Assembly (NCBI RefSeq): GCF_035594125.1
Contig: NC_087151.1
Location: 29,233,521 to 29,297,520 of the forward strand
DNA from: Scylla paramamosain
Lineage: Eukaryota; Arthropoda; Malacostraca; Decapoda; Portunidae
Length of the DNA: 64,000 bases
Direction: 5' to 3'
Positions 43,501-61,783 of the stretch are shown here, one piece after another (position 1 is the first letter of the stretch; every line of letters begins with the position of its first letter). The notes below the pieces were generated by a model. That model had not been told where the DNA came from. It searched no databases and saw nothing but the letters and a program-made list of their open reading frames with translations. The position numbers and the translations under genes were made by a program.

Positions 43501-45281
43501 TTACATTAATATCAATTCAATTTAATTTCTTCCAGCACACTTACAATTTTTCTTTACTAAAATATCTTTTCCAACTCTGCTGTCTTGTACAGCTTAGGAG
43601 ATGTGATGTACTTCACCACTCCCTTATCTAAATCTCATCTTCTTTTCCTCTCCAAAACACAAGTGTCTGAGGCAACAGAGAGCAATCCTTTCTTTGCTCC
43701 CTCCTACTTTATCTACCCTCATTTTTAATTTTAAAACAAAAGCTAGATATTGCTTCTATGTGTGCAACGATTCAACTTGCTGTCATGCTCACGCTCTTGA
43801 ATCTTCAGAATATTCCACCATCTGTAGAGTCCCTCTCAATCTAAATTTATCAGTGCTGTATACCTCTCATGTAAGTCCTCTAACTATCAAAAGTTCTTTG
43901 ACTATTTAACACCTAAAGTGGAACCACATCAAGACTCTTCCCTTTCATTGAGATTTCCATTAGAGACGTAAATGATCACTACCACATTTGGCATCCTCTC
44001 CTCTCAGTGACCAAGCTCGTGAATTTTGTTATCCTCCACGATCTACATCAACTAGTGCAACGCCAGACTCATATTCCTGACCGTCTTGGAGATACGCCCA
44101 ACATTCTATACCTTTTCGTAACCTCTAATCCTGGTTATGCTGTCTCCCCGTCATATCCGTTGCAATCCTCCAATCACAACCTCGTATCTATATCTTGTCC
44201 TGTAGCTCCAATTGCTCCTCAGGACCTCCCAAAGCGTAGGTGCGTCTGGGTCTTTGCCTCTGCTAAATGGGGGGACCTGAGGAAATATTCAAATTTCTCA
44301 TGGAATGACTACTGTTCCAGTGACACTCCTGTCGCTCTGTGCTGAACGCATAACAAAGGTTACAGTGTTTGTCATAGAGGCGTACATTACTCATTCTTTT
44401 CTCGCCATAAACCTTCCAAACCATGGTCTAACTCAGCCTGTTCCTGTGCTATATATGATAGAGGTGTGGCCCCACAAACGGTACTTGAGCCTTTCATCAC
44501 CTGAATTTCATGCATTTTATATTTCTGCCCGGAATTATACCAAGTCTGTTTTCCACCTAGCCTTAAACTTCATCAATAGAAAATGTGAAACTTTTGCTAG
44601 AGATCTAACTCCCCTTGTTACTCCTGACACCTCGCCAAAGATATCCCTAATAACTTTACTTCTTCATCTTTGACTCCCCTTTATTTCAGCTGCCATCTGC
44701 TTAGCCCTCAGAAGGATTATGGACCTGATGGAGCCCCTCTTATTGTTCTCTGAAACTATGCTTCCTCTAACTGACTGTCTTCAGTGTCTCTCTCATCGCC
44801 ACACTGTTGTATCTTCTAATGTTATTTTCACGCTAAATGTTCTGATCTTGCAAACTGTAAGCCTCCCAATCAAGACACTTATCCTCCAACTTTCGATAAT
44901 CCGTCTTGAACTCTCTTTAGGGATTAACACTCAAGTGGGTATTTTATTTTTTTATCTTCAGTTTTTGTTGTCCTTGGCCAATGATCCTTTTACATAAAAA
45001 GTACACACTACTCATATTATGTACCCCTTCTTGCAACCATTATTTCTAGGTACCCTTTGAAACAATTCATGCACCCTAGCATGCACCATGTACCCAGACT
45101 GACTATGACTGATCTACATTGTCATGTGTTTCGTCATCCTTTGTGATATGCTTGTATTACAGGCAAGATGGGAGACTGGAAGAACCACTTTACGCCAGAA
45201 CTGCAGAAAAAGATGGATCATTGGATCAAAGAGAACATCGCAGACACTGATCTGAACCTGAAATGGGCTCTGGCTGAATGA
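39849..45281 (+). CDS. Cytosolic sulfotransferase, copy B (7 exons)
   Basis: Coding exons are 39849-40016, 40104-40249, 41283-41484, 42498-42624, 42742-42908, 43047-43152 and 45163-45281. All introns are GT-AG with the same phases as copy A, giving 344 residues. The PAPS loop (TFPKCGTTW, 66-74), His157, Arg178, Ser186 and the RKG block (304-306) are all intact, so the protein should fold and bind PAPS. By my reading it differs from copy A at S122Y, Y191F, S222P, V291I and T308M. T308M lies in the PAPS-binding segment RKGKxGDWKNHF. Introns are near-identical to copy A, including the intron 6 LINE. The start was chosen as for copy A. A recent LINE sits about 3.2 kb upstream. Confidence 0.93.
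40406..40497. repeat. (AT)n in intron 2 (copy B)
   Basis: Counterpart of 23417-23505, with one GT interruption. Confidence 0.95.
43607..44999 (+). mobile_element. Old family J LINE in sulfotransferase intron 6 (copy B)
   Basis: Counterpart of 26605-27989, with an 8-base difference in the A/T-rich part near 43728. Confidence 0.8.
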
Positions 45282-46209
<928 letters not shown>

Positions 46210-46724
46210 GTGATCCAGATAGGTATTGAAATCTAATCCGAAGAGCTAGTCCTGTCACGTATAGAAAGAAAACTGAAAATTTACAATTCTTTGTTTCGTG
46301 TAGCAGCATCTTTGAATATACCATAATCTGTCCTAACATTTGATTTTTATTTTTTGTGGGGGCTGGTTTTTAACTTTTTTATTCATTTGTGTATTTATTT
46401 TTATATAAGTAAATGAAGGTGACGAAGGTGACTTCTCGTCAGCTGCAGTTCCCAAATAAGCGTTATAAATAATTTCACACACCACACAATCAAATAACAA
46501 TCACACAATCGCACATGCAAGACAACCGTTTTCCATTCTTTTTTTCACAACAGAAAACGAGCAACTAGACGTTGTTTCCTGCTGCTTTTGCCTAACTGCC
46601 AACAAAAGCTGCCAATATTTTGACAGAAATTTGCCCTGTGTGACTCCGCCTTAACTGTTTCTGTTTTAAAATCCTTATTTCATGTCCCTTATCAGTCTAA
46701 TAGTAATATATATTTTTGAGAAAG

Positions 46725-46985
<261 letters not shown>

Positions 46986-47521
46986 CTGTAGTAAAAGCTC
47001 ATGAAAACTTAAAAGTAAAACAATCTAAGCTTTGCCCCATACACTGGCACCACATGTGACTTTAAAATTGAGGTACCCCTGAAACACGGGCGTGATTCAT
47101 TTTCTATAACCTTGTCGTGAAGAGAAGAAAATCAGAATTAGAGATTTTCAAGCATTAACTTAACAAAGTGCTCAGAAGATTAACGAGAAGAAGGCGTATT
47201 AATGTTTGTACCTGTATTTCAAAGATGATGTCAGAGGTTGAGAAAAATCCAGTGAATATGAAGGATAAAGAAAAAAGAATTTATTTTATTAACTCTACTA
47301 CGAAACGACAAATAAAAAAAATAAATAAATAAAAAAGATCGAGCCTGATAGAATCATACTTTCAAAAAGCTCTTGACTCTAATAAAGTCTATTTTCAGAG
47401 GCCACAATGACCAGTAATCGGGTTGTCATGAATGTTTCTTTTCTCATTAATCATTCAGAACACTTGTGAAAATATTACCAGAATCACAAAAATCCCTTTG
47501 AAAACCCTGAAACGCGATTTG

Positions 47522-48037
47522 GACGATGAATTGTCTAATTTTCAAATGGATTTGATGGAAATAATATGACATTCTCGTGGAGCTCCGGCAGAAACCATCA
47601 GCTACCCACACAGAGCAGCCGTGGACACGCGAAAAGGTGTAAAGTTCAAGCATTAACCCAAATTAATTCAGCTGGAAAACCTGTTATAAAATGTCCGTCT
47701 GTGTTGAAAGGTGCGGCCAAACCTGCTTGAAAGGAACGTATTTTTGCGTGAGGATCCTGCCACTCTAGGGAAAGAAGGACGGGAAGGCAAGGTGAATGAG
47801 AAAACTAAACGAATACAGAGCGAAGGAAAAGAAGAGGAGCAGGGAGAGGAAGAGGAGGGTGGTCTGTATTCAAGAAGCCTCAGCAGCAACCAAGCTCAGG
47901 AAACTTATCCCACCCAGGGACTCAGCGCCTCTTTGAAGACCCACCGCCTTCTTCTTCTGCGGCTGCTAATTAATCTGCATCCCTCATGGCTTTCCGCGGA
48001 AGGTTGAGGAGCATAATGTATCGTGGTGCTGATCATT
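47522..48037. repeat. 516-bp segment identical to 6729-7244
   Basis: See the C1 copy; zero differences by eye. Confidence 0.85.
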
Positions 48038-48160
48038 TCGTGTCCCCTCCTTGTCGCCTCTCCCGACCCCTGTTCCTTGGCACACATCACCTCGCCACGC
48101 CACGCCTCTCTCCTTTCGTAATCTTTTTCACTTTTCTCTTTGCTGGTGTTTTTTTTTTTT

Positions 48161-48967
<807 letters not shown>

Positions 48968-50360
48968 TATTTTTCTTCGTCGTCGTTGTCATCGTCGTTG
49001 TCACCTTTTTCTTTCTCTTCTTCCTATCCTCCTTCTCATCCTCCTCCTCCTTTTCCTCCATCTCTTCCTCTCTGAACACTGCTCACTCATGCAAGGTGAA
49101 GAGCAACAAACTCATATGTGCCACTGCCCGCTATAGTGGATCAGAAGTAAGACCTTTGTTATTTGTAGAGAAGCCTTGGGAGGTTGTGAAACAAGCAGGT
49201 TATTAGTTGGTAACACTTGCAGCCATGATAATAATGTGCGGAAGAGAAAAAATAATGTTGTGTTGGACTAAAACCTGTATTCCTAGACATTTCAGTCTCA
49301 CATAACGACTATTTTTCAAAAGGGTAGATATGATTAGACGTGTTCACTATGGTCATTTTCCTCCAGACAGTGTAGATGCCTTGTTAAAGTGTCTCTAGAT
49401 TCATGTGAACACCTTTGCAATCGCCTTCCCAATAACTTCGAAGAGAGTCTGTTAAAATTAGCAGAGATAAGACGCCAAAACGTTTAAGAATACGAGCATA
49501 AGAAAAATTAGAAGGCAGACAGTAAATAAAAAGGGAATCAATGAGGCAAAAGTGGTCTCCCTTGGCTTGTTTAGACGTGCGTGGGAGGAAACTCTCTGCC
49601 TGGAAAAAACGGCTTTAGTGCAGGGGTTTGCCGCTCCTTTGACTGGACTTGAGGTGCCACCGTGAAGCGGAGAACTTGTTGCTGACACAACAGAGAACAT
49701 CAAATGTTACCGAAAATAACAGCAATACGTTTAGCGCAGTGAAGTACTTTAAAACTAATATTGTCAGAGAGAAAACTCAAAGCTATAAACGGATGAATGA
49801 ATTATCCTTTGCAAAACACAGGAAAATAGACGCCAGATGTTATTTAATTCGCAAAAGGAAAGCGAACGAAACATTTAGAATTAGTTCGAATGGATTGAAA
49901 CGAATGGGGCAAAAGTTTGACGGTGGCGGCATAAAGATGTCACCTCCCGTTGATATTTTGTTCCTACATTCCCAAGTTAACATTGCGCGGGGCTCCCATG
50001 ACCATATATGAAACAGTTTTAATCTACGTGATTCTTCAAGTTTGTTACAACGCTGCGTTTTCTTTTGCCGCAACTGGCGTGGGTGAAGGTATTTGAAGCT
50101 GTACCTTGACGTCTGAAAAGTTATGATACGTATCTCCTACTTCTTAACACCTAATACCACACCCACACACACCCACCCACACACACACACACACACATAC
50201 ACACGTTGGTTTTCCAAGCATAAGCAACAAAATTTTGAGCAACGTGTCAAAACTTCTGGAAACAGCGAGCCACGGGGAGTATATTTTCGTTAGCGAACAT
50301 CACAACTTAAAATATATTGTTCCCGCTGTTATAATTGGTGTTGTCTGAATTTCGTATGTG

Positions 50361-50362
<2 letters not shown>

Positions 50363-50394
<32 letters not shown>
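50363..50394. repeat. (TG)n microsatellite
   Basis: About 16 units, followed to about 50550 by a degenerate GGTGTGTG-rich stretch. Confidence 0.93.
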
Positions 50395-50398
<4 letters not shown>

Positions 50399-51216
50399 TT
50401 AGGTGTGTGCCAAGGTGGATTGGTGTGTGTTTGTATGGGTTAGGGTGTGGGTGTGTGGGAGGATAATTGGTGTGTATGTGTGGGATCGGTTGTGGGTGTA
50501 TGCCAGGGTGGATTGGTGTGTGTGGAGTCGGGTGTGTGTGAGTGTGTAGTGTCTGTCTTCTTGTCCTGCAGGTAGTTAGTTCTGTGGCGAGGAAAGAAGC
50601 TCAATCTGTCATTTCTTATTCCCCGTCGACTCGCATTCCGGTCATCACTAGGTGTTATGTATACCTGCTGGCTGCCACATTACAATGCCACTGCTTGCAG
50701 TCAGCAAAAGCCACCTCCCTTCTTTCCCCCGTCACAATTTTGATAATAAGTCTCACCAACCATTCCAACTAAATAGAGGAACACTTCCCTCCCATTCATG
50801 AACCATAATTGAGGCAACCAAGACAGTCTGGCATTCATTATCTCGAGTTAGGCACGGAGGAAGAGTAAATGATTCCAGTGTAATTCTATAATTTCTCGCC
50901 TCATTCACTTTGCATTTTTTTAATTCACTGTCATAGCTAATGTGCTGATTTAAAAAATCCCCGATACTTTTAAGTGACAACATTGTACCTTTTTTTTTTT
51001 TTATTCTTCCTCTATAATTTTAAATTTCTATTTTATATTAGTCTACTTTAAGGCACAATTGTACTTTTTGTATGATTAAAGGATTTTGATTTTAAATTTT
51101 AATTAGGATGAGAGAAACGTTCAGTGGTTACCAGAAGTGGCTGAGGCAACCAATTCAAACCAGACACATTCAAGAAACTTGATATTTTCCTCTGTCAGGA
51201 GAATTCAAATATGCAG

Positions 51217-51889
<673 letters not shown>

Positions 51890-51935
<46 letters not shown>

Positions 51936-52043
51936 TTTCTTTGATTACTTGTTATTATTGTTAATATTTATTATCATTATTGTTGTTATTATTAATATTA
52001 TTTTTGTTATTATTATTATTATTATTAGTAGTAGTAGTAGTAA

Positions 52044-52084
<41 letters not shown>

Positions 52085-52087
52085 ATA

Positions 52088-52147
<60 letters not shown>
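51890..52147. repeat. (TG)n, (ATT)n and (AGT)n arrays
   Basis: TG at 51890-51931, ATT-rich to about 52026, then about 40 AGT units with few interruptions. Confidence 0.95.
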
Positions 52148-52235
52148 TTTATGTACATATTTATTATTTTTTTTATTTGAGGAGTTTCAAAATTCTCATT
52201 CAAGAAACGTAGTAGAATGGAAATGTAGCTAATTG

Positions 52236-52238
<3 letters not shown>

Positions 52239-52314
<76 letters not shown>

Positions 52315-52382
52315 AGGATGACTCGTTACATCGATTATTATATCAATGATTATAATACTGTTAACAACAACAACAACGAAAA

Positions 52383-52441
<59 letters not shown>
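52239..52441. repeat. (AG)n and (CT)n arrays of opposite sense
   Basis: AG at 52239-52307 and CT at 52385-52441, separated by 77 bases including (AAC)4. Confidence 0.95.
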
Positions 52442-52443
<2 letters not shown>

Positions 52444-52546
52444 GGTCTAGCAGTTTTCTTTCTGCTACATTCGCGAAACATGCTTCAAACATTCTACCCT
52501 TCGTCCAGCCCAGGAAAAGCGCTGAGAGGCGGAGTGATGCAGGCTG

Positions 52547-52644
52547 TGGTGGTGGTGGTGGTAGTGGTGTCATTGGTGGTGGTGGTGTTGGGTCAGCTTA
52601 TTAAAGATTAGGCAAAGCAGGGAATGTGTTTGGTGGTATTGCAG

Positions 52645-52725
<81 letters not shown>
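52547..52725. repeat. (GTG)n and (GA)n arrays
   Basis: A GTG-rich stretch at 52547-52586 and about 39 GA units at 52648-52725, followed by CAGA units. Confidence 0.93.
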
Positions 52726-52736
<11 letters not shown>

Positions 52737-52744
52737 TAGACAAA

Positions 52745-54844
<2,100 letters not shown>

Positions 54845-54937
<93 letters not shown>

Positions 54938-54982
54938 TGTGTGTGTGCTGGTGAATGGAAGGTGGTTGAATGACTGGTATTA

Positions 54983-55072
<90 letters not shown>

Positions 55073-55142
55073 TATTTACTTACGTCTCCCTTAAGCACCA
55101 TTCACTGGGCAGTGTCACCTAGCCTTAGCGTTAGAATGCACA

Positions 55143-55221
<79 letters not shown>
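54845..55221. repeat. (GT)n, (CT)n and (CA)n arrays
   Basis: GT at 54845-54948, CT at 54986-55069 and CA at 55139-55221, with short unique links. Confidence 0.96.
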
Positions 55222-55222
<1 letters not shown>

Positions 55223-55399
55223 ACTGGAATAGTTCAGAGCAAACACACATGCATACTTTTCCCTGACACAATTCTCGCCTGTCGTGGTCATTGTCGCGGT
55301 GGTGGCGGTGGTGGCGACGGTCAGCGCTCTGTCGCTCACTCACCAGGGTTCATTTCAGCGGCGTAATGTGCACGCATCCCCCGAGGCCTTGTTATCTCG

Positions 55400-55985
55400 C
55401 AGCTAACCAGGAAATTTACATCGGGTGTTGGCTAATGCCTGACTATGAATCCTAATTTATTTGGGGCGTCAGTTTCTGTGGGAAAAATGCATTAATTATC
55501 ATTAACTGCTCAGGTCTGCAGCGGCGTCCCTCAAAGTTGTCCCGGCGCATGTAATTGCTTAGTGTTTGATGTTAAAAACTGTATTTTTGCAGTCAAACAA
55601 CGCATTCAGTGTCATATACACGTAATCATGACGCGGAAAAAAAACATCAACAAATGTCATAAAAATAGCTGAAATGCACAGCCTGGTTAGCTTGTCAGGA
55701 TTTAACTTCCGGAATGTGTTTAACTGATCGTCAGAAATCAGACATTAGAGCGAGGAGAGCAGAGGCATTGAGGGCACGGAGACTGTGGGCGGCATGAAGG
55801 GACGCCTGTGACTGTGGGTCCATCTGGCCGTTACTGACACCAAAGACAGCGTAACAGTAGGTGTGGTGGTCGCCGCCGCCTTTAAGAGAGCGACTCTTCT
55901 GTGTGGCAGGGAGAGGAAATAAAAAAAACTATTGCAATTCCTGGATTACGGGTGGAGAGAGACGATACGTGTGGCAGATAGTGAA

Positions 55986-56051
<66 letters not shown>

Positions 56052-57010
56052 TCGATCAAGAATCTCGTTCATTTCAGAGTCACGTGCTTTGCAAACTACC
56101 GGATTTTCTTCACTTTGGACATAACAAAAACGCAAAAAAATTTATATATATAATATTTTGTAAACGTAAAACAGTCGAGGGGAGAAAAGTAAAAGCTGGA
56201 TTAGAAAGGCCCCTCGGGTTAAGCTTCGGAAAGGTCGGGCGCGGGGCGGGAGATGCAGCAACGTCCCATGGGCAATGGGACTGTGACTGGACCCAGGGAG
56301 TCGCCTAAGTAATTACTTCAGGAGGGTCCCGGCGTGCAGGATCGCGCCGCCCGAAGGGAAAGGGAAATATTTCGAAGTAATGGGAATAATCATGGAGTAT
56401 CACTCAGTCTCTCACCAGGAGATTCAAGTAAATACCGGTGAATAATTATGATAGTGTTGATCACTTCCCCGCGCGGCGCCCCAGGGAAGAAGAAAACATG
56501 TAATTATTACGCAATAACCATGTTTTTACAGCAGCCTGCACTCTCACGTCGGGCTGCCATTGATGGATGAGAAAAACACTCGCGAGTATAAAGAAGGGAA
56601 GGTCAAGAGTCACCAACGCAACACATTTTTATCTTCGCAGTTTGTCTTCCTCCCTCCCACACTGCCCTCCTCCCTACACCACCGTCCCTGTGCCTCGCTG
56701 TCCCTGCTGGCGAGGGCGGCGGTAAAAAAGAAAAGGGAAAAATAATAGAGGTCAAATTCCCGGAGTTCCCTCGGCTGTGTGGCAACTGACCCGTCGCCGC
56801 TCACAAATAACTCTCGACGATTCCACAAACTCGGTGGGGAAAGAAAATGTTGGCAGTGGGTATAGACACTCCCCCCGCCGCTGCTCCTCCCATAGGTGTT
56901 CACGCCTCGAGGGGCGGCGGCGTGACGCGGGGGAGAGAGCCTGGCCTGGACTGACGGAGGCGATGACGAGGAAGGCAAACTTGTCCAGGCAAGAGCAGAA
57001 TGGGGAACAG
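55400..57010. other. GC/CpG-rich unique region, possible regulatory DNA
   Basis: Unlike the rest of the window, this stretch has CpG-rich segments (GCGCGGGGCGGG near 56239, GCGCGGCGCC near 56472, GGGGCGGCGGCGTGACGCG near 56910). They alternate with homeodomain-type TAATTA cores (55493, 56311 and 56503 areas). A CA array interrupts at 55989-56051. No convincing exon is seen, so the regulatory idea is inference from composition only. Confidence 0.3.
55989..56051. repeat. (CA)n microsatellite
   Basis: About 31 units with one CATACA interruption. Confidence 0.96.
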
Positions 57011-57462
57011 GAGGAGAGCTGCGTGGGAGCATGAATACTACAATATTTCTTTTTATAGAGCAAGGTTGAAAATATCGAATTATGTGAAGCAGCTCGTTGG
57101 TGTCACTGCAAAGGGAATTGTGTGAAAAACAAATAAATAATACTATCTATATGTAGCTTTTCAAATGTGAATGTAGGAACGTATCTTTTATACTCGTAAT
57201 ACAATCTAAATACATCACCCTCACCTTCACCTCCGTCAGTGTTCAGGAACGGGACGCCTTTATTTGGAATGGTATGCCCGGTCTTCGTTCTGTAAACAGT
57301 TCATTCGCCTTGCCGTTCACCTCCCAGGAAGAGTGACTGCACTGTGGGGAGTGAAGACTGGGTGCCTCAGTACCTCCCAGCATTTTTTAAATGTTTTCCT
57401 CGTTTTTTTTTTTGTTTAATAAGTCACAAGCAGCACAATAGATTTAGTAGTAGTAATAGTAA

Positions 57463-57513
<51 letters not shown>

Positions 57514-57692
57514 CTGTTATTGTTGTCGCCGTCGTTGTTGTAATATCAGCAATATCACTGTCATGGAAGGTATAGGCTACAGCAGGGGTAGTATTAATAA
57601 TGGTAATATTCTTGGTCTCTTTCTACCAGTATGTATATAACATGACCACGTCTCTTGTATAGAGTGGTATCCGAGACACTGTATATATCAGT

Positions 57693-57734
<42 letters not shown>

Positions 57735-58008
57735 ACACTTCCATTCACCAACAAGAATTCCTAGAAGTAGACATGCTTTTATATTACTACATCATATTTC
57801 ATTATTATATTGATATCATTACCATAATATGTAACAGAGCTTGGGCAGAGAGAAAAGTATGAAACTGAAGAACAAGAATGGCTGATGCGGGAAAGATGAG
57901 TGGGTTGATTTACTTTTTAGAGGTAAGAGTTATGCTGCCGCTGCTGTTACATAATTAAGGTGGTTTCGTTTACTGATGCGAATATGTTTTAAGCAAGATC
58001 AATATAAT
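57011..58008. other. No recognisable gene; (AGT)n and (CA)n arrays
   Basis: AGT units at 57446-57514 and CA at 57696-57732 in otherwise unique AT-rich sequence. Confidence 0.55.
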
Positions 58009-59350
58009 GTGTGTGTGTGTGTGTGTGTGTGGTGGGCGGGGATCAGTCGCCAGCCCAATGTCATGTCTCCCTCACTTTGTGCCATTAAAATGACAATGAA
58101 AAGAGAGATAAATAATTGATATAGAGACCTGCAGCAGGAGAGAGAAGGAAGGGAGGGGAGGAGGGAGGGACAGAAGGAAGAGGAGGGATCTTTGCTCTCC
58201 CACTCCTCTCTCCCTTCTCCCTTTTCTTTCAGTCCTCTGTCTGTCTCTTCCTCCTCCCATTCCGTTGTTCCTGCCTCCTCTTCGATCCATACTTGCTTGC
58301 TCGTGTCAGGCAGCAATCACCTCTCAGTTCAGGCGTGCTTCTTCCTTCCTCATTAAATCAAACGAGCGAGTCACACATGCGCAAATAAACATGAACATAG
58401 ATGTGACAGCCATTCTCGCAAATAAAACCACAACTTGCCAACGCCATTAATTGCAGTCGATCAAACGAAACTATACATCATCTTATTAATGGATTTGAAA
58501 CTATTATCGATACCTCTTAATGTGATCTGATTAATTCCTAAGCAATCAAGAACACTACCAGTATAACCTCACATGCAACATTAATCATGGAAATTGGAAA
58601 CGTGGGACTAATAAAGCAGTTAGAAATAGCACAAGGTAACCTCCTCGAAGCGGCGTGATGAACAGAGCACCGAAGCAGCTCCAATGAATCCCGAACCAAT
58701 CACGTGACTCGCGCCTCTTCAGTCAGTGTGTGGTGGTGAGTGGGTGAGTGAGGGTGCCATTGGCTTTCACGGGAGGGGGACTTCGTTGCTGGAAGAGGTA
58801 AGTTTTTATCTTTTCTTTCTGTACTGTCATAATGTTCTATCATGACAGTTAGAGGGAAGGAAAAGTGAGAGAGAGGGATGAAGGGAGGATAGGAAGAGAA
58901 AGAAGTAAGAAAGTTGATGGGGGATAAAGAAAAAGGACGGAAGGAAAGAAAGACGGAGATTATCGTGTAGAGGATAAGGATAATATGTTGACAATGAAGG
59001 AATGGAGTCAAAATGAGATAACAGCCACTTAAAGGTTTGAACAACTCCGTTATTTGCTTCCTTGGCTGTCAGTGGCACGCACCTCACCGCGAGCTAGGCG
59101 ATGCTTTATAATCCCTTGTTTGAACGTGAAAACAACAACAGATAAATAATGGGAATGGTAGGAGGAATAGCATCAATTGTCGGTATTATTCTAGTTTCGC
59201 TACAAACCCCACTTTTACCTTCGTGACTTGTCTCATTGGCTTGAACTCCTCGTGCTGAATATTTTGAACCCCATATATACGTGTCGCTGATTAATAATAA
59301 TGCAGTCAGAGATTTTTGAAAATTTAGTGGCTTTTCGGCTCATATTTACC
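58009..59350. other. No recognisable gene
   Basis: A short GT array at 58009-58031, purine-rich and pyrimidine-rich tracts at 58130-58270 and 58855-58960, and no coding domain. Confidence 0.5.
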
Positions 59351-59450
59351 TGTTTAGTTAGGTTAAATCAGATTTAGTTAGGTTTGGTTTAGTTAGGTTA
59401 TGTTTTAGTTATGTTTAGTTTGGTTAGTTTAGTTAGAATAGTTAGGTTAG
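59351..59450. repeat. Degenerate TTAGG-like tract
   Basis: Repeated TTAGTTAGG, TTTAGTTAGG and GGTTAGG units with variable spacing. TTAGG is the usual arthropod telomere unit; this is an imperfect interstitial resemblance. Confidence 0.45.
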
Positions 59451-59562
59451 GATGCTAGAGGCAAGATCAAAATCAAGAACATAGCGGCCATCACAACAAC
59501 AAGAGCAGCAGCAGCAGTAGTGCATCTCCCTAGTTATTTCTGGTGGTAAGAGGCAGTATTTG

Positions 59563-59626
59563 GCTGTATTTTAGCTCTATTTTAACCCTGTTTTAGCTCT
59601 ATTTTAGCTCTAGGTTCTATTTAGCC
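59563..59626. repeat. Imperfect tandem repeat of TATTTTAGCTC
   Basis: About five imperfect copies of an 11- to 13-base unit. Confidence 0.75.
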
Positions 59627-59838
59627 GAAAAAAAAAATGAAATAGGGCCGCGATCTCCTCTGTTCTTTATGGTAGGGGAGAGCAAAATGACAACAGAGTG
59701 ATTTGCAACAAAAAGGTGATGGTAGACTGCATAAAAACTCATCAAAACTTACCAGAAAAAAAAAAAAAAATGTTTCGTCCGTCATATCGAGTTTGTTGGT
59801 AAACTAGAAATATACTCAACTGTCGACTCAGCAGCTGC

Positions 59839-60135
59839 AATAGTAGTAGTAGTAAGGGTGGTAGTAGCAGCAGTAGTAGTAGTAGTAGTAGTAATAGTAA
59901 TAGTAGTAGTATTTTTTTTTTTTGTAAAGAATGTAAGTCACAGTGAATTAAATATGTGATTGGTTTATCATAAATTGAAAACATAACAACTCAGCCAATT
60001 ACTTTTATGTTAATTAAAATCATGTAGAATGATTAATTAGTACTTACTGTTTCTCGACATCACTATTATTATGTATTATTATTATTATTATTATTATTAT
60101 TGTTGTTGTTATTGTTGTTGTTGTTGTTGTTGTTT
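59839..60135. repeat. (AGT)n, (ATT)n and (GTT)n arrays
   Basis: AGT-rich at 59839-59910 with a T run, then ATT at 60065-60100 and GTT to 60135. Confidence 0.9.
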
Positions 60136-60223
60136 CATCATCATCAAAATCATTCCAGCTGCTTTTCACTATGATGGAAAAGGAATAATGAAAGAAGTAG
60201 ATCCTTGGGTAATGCGTAATTAA

Positions 60224-60227
<4 letters not shown>

Positions 60228-60321
<94 letters not shown>

Positions 60322-60353
60322 CATATATTTTCCATTCCTATACTATCCTCCAC

Positions 60354-60402
<49 letters not shown>

Positions 60403-60543
60403 TCCATGATATAAAACTCAATCCCTGAAGGCAATTAGCAAAGAGAAGATGATCCCTCTAATGGTTAAATGTACAGGAAGGGGGCAGAGTTTTACCTGGG
60501 TGGAATTTTAGCTTCGGGGAGGGACGAGGAGATGTGACTTGAG

Positions 60544-60605
<62 letters not shown>
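60228..60605. repeat. (CT)n, (CA)n and (AG)n arrays
   Basis: CT with CCT interruptions at 60228-60320, CA at 60358-60396 and AG at 60547-60605. Confidence 0.95.
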
Positions 60606-60608
<3 letters not shown>

Positions 60609-61300
60609 GTACATCTCGTAACTGAAAAGATCTCATCACCATCTTACTTTCCACACAACTAGCAATCCCTCCATGACCACCATCATCATCATCAGCATCA
60701 CCAGACGCATTAGGTAAAACAGTAAATGGAAGGCGGGTCAGTCAGTGAGAGACGAGTGAAAAGGGCATTTTCCGGGTGCAAAAAAAGAAAACGGACAGCT
60801 GAAGCGACGTGTGTAATAGAAAACGTTCCTTTACTAAGCTCGGCGAGGGGCGAGAGATAAGGGGATGCTATAGAAAAATTTATTTCCCAAGTTTTATTAG
60901 ATTATGATGCTTCTCTCGCCCCTCTGTAGGGATAAATTGTTGTTATTAATGTTGCTGTTCTTGGTGTACCTTACGGATGAAGGATAGACCATAAGGATTG
61001 TTTCTTTCTTTTTCTTTTTCTTTTTTCTTTTCCTAAACTAATTGGAAAGCAAGACGGACAGGTAGATAAAATGGATAAAGTGTCCATTAGCTAAAGTGAA
61101 GAGGTGTGTTGTTGCATTTCCTTCAGGAGTGGAGGAGGAGGAAGAGGTGATTGTTGAGCACTCCATTCTTCTCCGTTCTTTTATCCTTCTCATTGTGTTT
61201 CCAGATCCCTCGCTGTCCTTCCCCCTCCTATTTATTCATCTTTTTTTCTTTTTTTAGAGGTTTCTGCTTCGGAATTACTCTATAATCTTTAGTGTATGGT
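60606..61300. other. No recognisable gene
   Basis: Unique sequence. 60720-60930 is of mixed composition with several CpG sites, without an open frame of note. Confidence 0.5.
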
Positions 61301-61348
<48 letters not shown>

Positions 61349-61512
61349 CACACACACGTATACAGTTATAGTTTAAAGTTCGTTTAACTCCATTGTGCTG
61401 TTCAACCATTTTTCTTAATCTTTTTCCTCTTCTTTGTAATAATCATGGTATAATTATTACTTATTTATTATTACGTTTATTATTATTATTGTTATTGTTA
61501 TTGTTATTGTTA

Positions 61513-61547
<35 letters not shown>

Positions 61548-61590
61548 TATTATTATTATTGTTATTGTTATTATTATTATTATTATTATT

Positions 61591-61652
<62 letters not shown>

Positions 61653-61714
61653 CATCATTATCATCATCATCGTCACACTGACTACCCTAAAACAAATTGG
61701 CTTGTGCTTGCGCG

Positions 61715-61781
<67 letters not shown>
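61301..61781. repeat. (CA)n, (ATT)n, (ATC)n and (CA)n arrays
   Basis: CA at 61301-61357, ATT/GTT at 61465-61590, ATC at 61590-61670 and CA at 61717-61781. Confidence 0.95.
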
Positions 61782-61783
<2 letters not shown>

